Shown piece by piece: positions 5,954 through 9,479 of a stretch of 9,479 nt of DNA. A model generated the notes under the pieces. It did no database searches, was not told the origin of the DNA, and saw only the letters and a program-made list of their open reading frames with translations. A program made the translations under genes and the position numbers. The stretch spans positions 1-9,479 of the forward strand of contig DVOF01000210.1 in assembly GCA_018713805.1 (NCBI GenBank), given 5' to 3'. The stretch comes from Candidatus Aphodoplasma excrementigallinarum (lineage in GTDB: Bacteria; Bacillota; Clostridia; UBA1381; UMGS1253). Position 1 is the stretch's first letter. Each line of letters starts with the position of its first letter.

Positions 5954-6358
5954 CACCTTCGTGATATGAATTTCGTGCTTTTTGCTATTTCTTAGGGCAT
6001 TATCAAGTAATTTGACAGAAAAGAAGACGAAAACTGCCGCCGCCAAAGCAGAAACTATGCTGATTGGCTCGCTGTGCAGCCACGAATCCGCTGCAAAATA
6101 CGCCGCAAACAGCGCCGCCAGCGGCAATAAATACAAGAGCGCCGCCAGGCCGAGCACCCCTTTTGTATCGGATTCCAGCACGACGCGGTCGCCGGGATGC
6201 ACGTCCTCCGTACAGTCGATTTTGGCGCGCACCTCCTGCGTCCCGGGCGTACAGCCGCCCTTGCACGCGCCGCAGTTTTCGCCGCACATACTCGTCTTCA
6301 TTACCAGTACCGACGCGTATCCCTGTTCGATTTGCAAAACCGTTCCCGCCTGCCGCAT
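5939..6358 (-). CDS. RseC-family membrane protein (SoxR-reducing system type)
   Basis: A 139-residue membrane protein. The N-terminal part (about residues 1-65) is soluble and carries four cysteines spaced CX3CX2CX3C (C25, C29, C32, C36) in CGENCGACKGGC, a likely Fe-S or redox site, plus C49. Two hydrophobic helices follow, about 68-90 and 98-117, then a short charged tail. This architecture is that of the RseC/MucC family, named in E. coli for the Rsx complex that reduces SoxR and also seen beside Rnf genes. No rnf, rsx or soxR gene is present here, so partners are unknown. The ATG follows an AGGGA site and lies 31 bases after the recN stop, so it is probably cotranscribed with recN. Family call is good; function in this organism is open. 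Confidence 0.85.
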   Translation of the reverse strand: MRQAGTVLQIEQGYASVLVMKTSMCGENCGACKGGCTPGTQEVRAKIDCTEDVHPGDRVVLESDTKGVLGLAALLYLLPLAALFAAYFAADSWLHSEPISIVSALAAAVFVFFSVKLLDNALRNSKKHEIHITKVLHSA

Positions 6359-6389
6359 AATTGTCCCTGCCTTTACACATTTACCCGTA

Positions 6390-8072
6390 TTACAGCGTTT
6401 GTTTCAGCCTATCCGCCTCAGCGAGCAGCTCCCGCGCATGGGAGCGCGTCGTATCCGTCACCGTGAGGCCGCCCAGAATGCGCGCAAGCTCCTCGACCCG
6501 CTCCATATCACTCAGCCGCCGCACCCGCGTCGAGGCCGCAGTCGCGCTCGTCTCTTTTTCAATCAAATAGTGCGCGTCCGCCGCGCTCGCAATCTGCGCA
6601 AGATGGGTAATGCAGATGACTTGCTTCCGCTTCGCAATTTTGCACAGCTTCGCCGCAATCTTGCCCGCCGCGCGCCCAGATACGCCCGTGTCGATCTCGT
6701 CAAAAATCAGCGTCCCAACCGCGTCGCTGTCGGCCAAAACCGTTTTGAGCGCCAGCATGATGCGCGACAGCTCGCCCCCGGAGGCGATTTTCGAGAGCGG
6801 CTTGACCGGCTCGCCCGGGTTGGTGGAGATCAGGAATTCTACCTTGTCAACGCCATTTTTCCCGTACGGCGCCGCCTCAATCCCGACACGGAACACGACC
6901 TTTTCCATGTCAAGGTCGCACAGCTCTGCCGCCACCGCCGTTTCCATGGCCTGCGCGGCCTCCCTGCGCGCCGCTGACAGCTCCGCCGCCGCCTGCGCCA
7001 GCTCTGCTTCACATTCCGCCAAACGCGTGCGGAGTACGTCTGCACTCTCCTCGCCGTCCGTCAGCGCGGCCAGCTCGGCGCATATCCGGTCGTAATACTC
7101 TATCGCCGCTTCTACGCTCCCGCCGTATTTCCGCTTGAGCGACGACAACAGCGCGAGCCGCTCCTGCACCGCCGCAAGCCGCTGCGGGTCAAACTCTACC
7201 GCATCGCGCGCGGTACGCGCCGCTGAGGCAATGTCACTTACTTTATACACCACGTCGGCCAGTTCCTGCGCCGTTTCTTCCAGCCGCGCATCCAGCGCCG
7301 CCGCCTCTGACAGGCACCGCGCCGCCGCCGACAGCGCGTCGTAGGCCGTAAACTCCCCTTCATACAGCACGGAATAACCGTCGGAGAGCGCGCGGAGGAT
7401 GTCCTCCGCGCCGGCGAGCAGTTTCTCCTCCGCGATAAGCTCCTCCTCTTCCCCTTCCGACAGCTGCGCCTTTGCCAGCTCGTCGCATTGGAAGGTCAAC
7501 AGCTCGATTCGCTCCTGCCGCTGCGCTTCGTTTTCCGTCCGCTCCTGCAATTTCTTTTGCAGGGACAGGTATGTTTCATATACCGACTGGTATTGTTCCT
7601 TTAACGGATTGGTTTTATCTTTTGCCAAGCTGTCGAGAAAGTCGATGTGCCGCGCGCTCGACAGGAGCGCCTGGCTGTCGTGCTGTCCGTGAATGTCGAC
7701 TAAAAACCCGCCAAGCTCACGCATGGCGGCCGAGGTCACAAGCACTCCCCCGACCCGGCACGTGCTTTTCCCCGCTTCTGAAATCTGCCGCGTGAGAAGC
7801 AACTCCCCATCTTCTGCTTCCGCGCCATACTCCTCCGCCAGCGCGCGCGCCTGCTCCGGGATATCGGAGAATACCGCCTGTACGAGTGCATTCTTTTCCC
7901 CGTGGCGGACCATCTCCTTCCCGCCGCGCTCTCCCAGTATCAAATTGACCGAGCCAATGACGATCGACTTGCCCGCGCCCGTTTCGCCGGTCAGCACGTT
8001 CAGCCCCGCGCCCAGCTCGATCTGCGTTTCGTCTATGACCGCAATATTTTTGATATGTAACTCCGTAAGCAT
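6390..8072 (-). CDS. recN: DNA repair protein RecN
   Basis: A 560-residue SMC-like ATPase acting in double-strand break repair. The N-terminal half-site has Walker A GETGAGKS (residues 29-36) after the typical LHIKNIAVID opening. A long, charged, Ala/Glu-rich central region (about 155-385) is the coiled coil, shorter than in SMC proteins and normal for RecN. The C-terminal half-site has the signature SGGELSR (431-437), Walker B LIFDEIDTG (D458, E459) and the switch His490 in CITHLAQIA. All ATPase elements are present and length matches the family. The start follows a GGAGGT site (8081-8086) with an 8-base spacer, 20 bases after the argR stop. The nadK-argR-recN order is common in Bacillota. 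No LexA-type GAAC...GTTC box was seen upstream, so SOS control is not evident here. Confidence 0.97.
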   Translation of the reverse strand: MLTELHIKNIAVIDETQIELGAGLNVLTGETGAGKSIVIGSVNLILGERGGKEMVRHGEKNALVQAVFSDIPEQARALAEEYGAEAEDGELLLTRQISEAGKSTCRVGGVLVTSAAMRELGGFLVDIHGQHDSQALLSSARHIDFLDSLAKDKTNPLKEQYQSVYETYLSLQKKLQERTENEAQRQERIELLTFQCDELAKAQLSEGEEEELIAEEKLLAGAEDILRALSDGYSVLYEGEFTAYDALSAAARCLSEAAALDARLEETAQELADVVYKVSDIASAARTARDAVEFDPQRLAAVQERLALLSSLKRKYGGSVEAAIEYYDRICAELAALTDGEESADVLRTRLAECEAELAQAAAELSAARREAAQAMETAVAAELCDLDMEKVVFRVGIEAAPYGKNGVDKVEFLISTNPGEPVKPLSKIASGGELSRIMLALKTVLADSDAVGTLIFDEIDTGVSGRAAGKIAAKLCKIAKRKQVICITHLAQIASAADAHYLIEKETSATAASTRVRRLSDMERVEELARILGGLTVTDTTRSHARELLAEADRLKQTL

Positions 8073-8092
8073 CGCTGCCCACCTCCGCCTGT

Positions 8093-8542
8093 CTATGCGC
8101 CCGCCTGCATATCCCTTAAAATTTTGGTCAGCTCCTTGGCGCGCTCCTCCGACTCAGTCACAATGATGAGCGTATCGTCGCCCGCAATTGAGCCGAGTAT
8201 CTGCTGCCCGATCGAGCTGTCCACCGCCGCGCCTGCCGCCTGTGCCATGCCAGACAGTGTCTTGACGACAATCGTATGCAGCGCATATTCCACACTGATG
8301 ACCGACTGGGAAAAGATGGTCATATGCTTCGACGTATGCGCAACCACATTCGCCGGAAGCGCATACTTGTATCCCTTGCCGGCGGCAACCTTCACGAGCC
8401 CCAGCTCCTTGATATCGCGCGACACCGTCGCCTGCGTCACAGGAAACCCCTGCTCGCACAGCTTCTGCGTCAGCGCGCTCTGCGTCACCGTATCCGACTG
8501 GGATATAATATCAAGTATTTTTGCATGCCGTTTGTTTTTCAT
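8093..8542 (-). CDS. argR: Arginine repressor ArgR/AhrC
   Basis: A 149-residue transcription regulator that senses arginine and controls its synthesis and catabolism, acting as a hexamer in the family. The N-terminal winged helix contains the recognition-helix motif TQATVSRDIKEL (residues 36-47). The C-terminal oligomerisation and arginine-binding domain contains GSIAGDDT (117-124), whose Asp pair (122-123) matches the arginine contacts of known ArgR proteins. Length is typical. The ATG lies 5 bases after a GGGAGGA site and 29 bases after the nadK stop. No arginine biosynthesis gene or clear ARG box occurs in the window, so its targets lie elsewhere; its position reflects the conserved nadK-argR-recN cluster. 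Confidence 0.96.
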   Translation of the reverse strand: MKNKRHAKILDIISQSDTVTQSALTQKLCEQGFPVTQATVSRDIKELGLVKVAAGKGYKYALPANVVAHTSKHMTIFSQSVISVEYALHTIVVKTLSGMAQAAGAAVDSSIGQQILGSIAGDDTLIIVTESEERAKELTKILRDMQAGA

Positions 8543-8571
8543 CCTGTTCCTCCCGTGAACCAGAGAGCGGT

Positions 8572-9435
8572 CTACTTTCCTAAACCGCGTTCATTGAGCT
8601 TTTGCCGTATGGTATCGTAAAATGTCTTATCACTGATCTTTACCAGCTTTGTCGTATATTCCGACCTTGCCGCGCAGACCTTGTCCCCCGCGTGGAGACG
8701 CATCCCCTGCTGCCCGTCCGCGCTTACAAACGCCTCGCCCTCGTCATGCCCGTCCTCCAGCTCGACCGCCACGCCGCCGGACAAGGGCAGCACCATTGGG
8801 CGCGTGTGCATTGTGTGCGGGCATACCGGCGTAACGAGAATCGCCTCCAAAGACGGGTCCAGGATTGGCCCCCCCGCCGAGAGCGAATACGCCGTCGAGC
8901 CGGTCGGCGTCGACAAAATCACACCGTCTGCGACAAAGGAGTCGAGCAGGTGCGCGCCGACAAGCGTCCGCAGGCCAAGCAGGTGCGAAAACGACGCGCG
9001 CGACACAACAATGTCGTTGAGCGCATGGAAGGTGCGTACACGCTCGCCGCCGCGCAGCACGTCCGCGCGCAGCATGAACCGCTCCTCCACCGTAAACTCA
9101 TCCGCCAGCAGGCGCTCCGCCGCATATTGCATATAGGGCGGCTCCACCTCCGCCAAAAAACCCAAATGGCCAAGGTTAATCCCCAAAACCGGCACATGGT
9201 AGCGAGATACCTCCCCCGCCGCTGCGAGGATTGTCCCGTCACCACCGAGCGCGACGGCAACGTCCGCATGCAAAAAAAGCTCCTGCTCCTCCACATACTC
9301 CGCACCGCCGCCAACCACGCTGTGCTGCTTCGCCATACGAACTGCAGCCCGGCCGCCGATTGCAGCAATTAATTCTTTTGTGTAACGGTATCCGGTATCA
9401 CGCGCCGTATTTGGCACAAGCGCAATGGTTTTCAC
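8572..9435 (-). CDS. nadK: NAD kinase
   Basis: A 287-residue NAD kinase, which phosphorylates NAD to NADP in the cytoplasm. It has the invariant GGDGT motif (residues 64-68, with Asp66 the expected catalytic residue), INLGHLGFL (86-94), and the glycine-rich block with DG at 170-171 and STPTGSTAYSLSAGGP at 175-190. The segment usually written NE is ND here (N140-D141), a conservative change. The start codon is GTG (9433-9435), not ATG. It is supported by AAGGA (9445-9449) nine bases upstream and by the family-typical start, KTIALVPN. Any upstream gene is cut off by the window edge; in Bacillota a tlyA-type gene often precedes it. First visible gene of the nadK-argR-recN set. Confidence 0.95.
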   Translation of the reverse strand: MKTIALVPNTARDTGYRYTKELIAAIGGRAAVRMAKQHSVVGGGAEYVEEQELFLHADVAVALGGDGTILAAAGEVSRYHVPVLGINLGHLGFLAEVEPPYMQYAAERLLADEFTVEERFMLRADVLRGGERVRTFHALNDIVVSRASFSHLLGLRTLVGAHLLDSFVADGVILSTPTGSTAYSLSAGGPILDPSLEAILVTPVCPHTMHTRPMVLPLSGGVAVELEDGHDEGEAFVSADGQQGMRLHAGDKVCAARSEYTTKLVKISDKTFYDTIRQKLNERGLGK

Positions 9436-9479
9436 ACAATCACATCCTTATTATCATTATATATAAATCCGCCTAGGAC

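Noticed and set aside
5982..6977. Long + strand open frame across the RseC and recN genes, and similar frames over recN, argR and nadK
   Set aside because: It runs antisense over two well-supported genes and their junction, with low-complexity Arg-rich composition. A shadow of biased codon use is the simpler explanation.
9456..9461. TATAAT on the - strand upstream of nadK
   Set aside because: Its -35 would lie beyond the window edge and the start would fall at the ribosome binding site (9445-9449), so a promoter cannot be supported.
9462..9479. Possible 3' end of an upstream gene (tlyA-like) on the - strand
   Set aside because: An open frame ending in TAA is present, but it covers fewer than ten codons and has no recognisable sequence.

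Overview
The window looks like ordinary chromosome from an anaerobic, Gram-positive-type bacterium (Bacillota, class Clostridia). Four things suggest this: a ferredoxin-linked 2-oxoacid oxidoreductase in the short four-subunit form, the nadK-argR-recN cluster typical of Bacillota, strong AGGAGG-like ribosome binding sites, and moderately high GC. The order or genus cannot be fixed from the sequence alone. I see no mobile element, CRISPR array, tRNA, rRNA or phage gene.

Layout. Two gene blocks converge on a shared bidirectional terminator at about 2479-2511. The left block is on the + strand: recX (recombination regulator), rimO (ribosomal protein S12 methylthiotransferase) and pgsA (CDP-alcohol phosphatidyltransferase). 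These genes overlap, so they are probably translationally coupled from one promoter at about 27-55.

The right block, on the - strand, fills 2521-9435. In transcription order it is nadK (GTG start), argR, recN, a four-cysteine two-helix membrane protein of the RseC family, then a 128-base intergenic region. After that come a P-loop ATPase of unknown function, a 2x[4Fe-4S] ferredoxin, and the alpha, beta and gamma subunits of the 2-oxoacid:ferredoxin oxidoreductase. The last two junctions are TAATG stop/start overlaps.

How the genes work together. The oxidoreductase oxidatively decarboxylates a 2-oxoacid (branched-chain 2-oxoacid or 2-oxoglutarate) to the acyl-CoA, passing electrons through the beta-subunit cluster to the small ferredoxin. 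The ATPase lies directly upstream in the same run and seems to belong to this system. The genes upstream of the intergenic region (NADP supply, arginine regulation, DNA repair, a redox membrane protein) form a separate housekeeping set.

The least explained parts are the P-loop ATPase, whose Walker A motif has His where MinD/NifH-type proteins have the signature Lys, and the 5811-5953 region. That region holds two promoter-like elements on the - strand, both with 17-base spacers, and a 12-base imperfect inverted repeat overlapping the second promoter. I found no convincing new defence, mobile or biosynthetic system.
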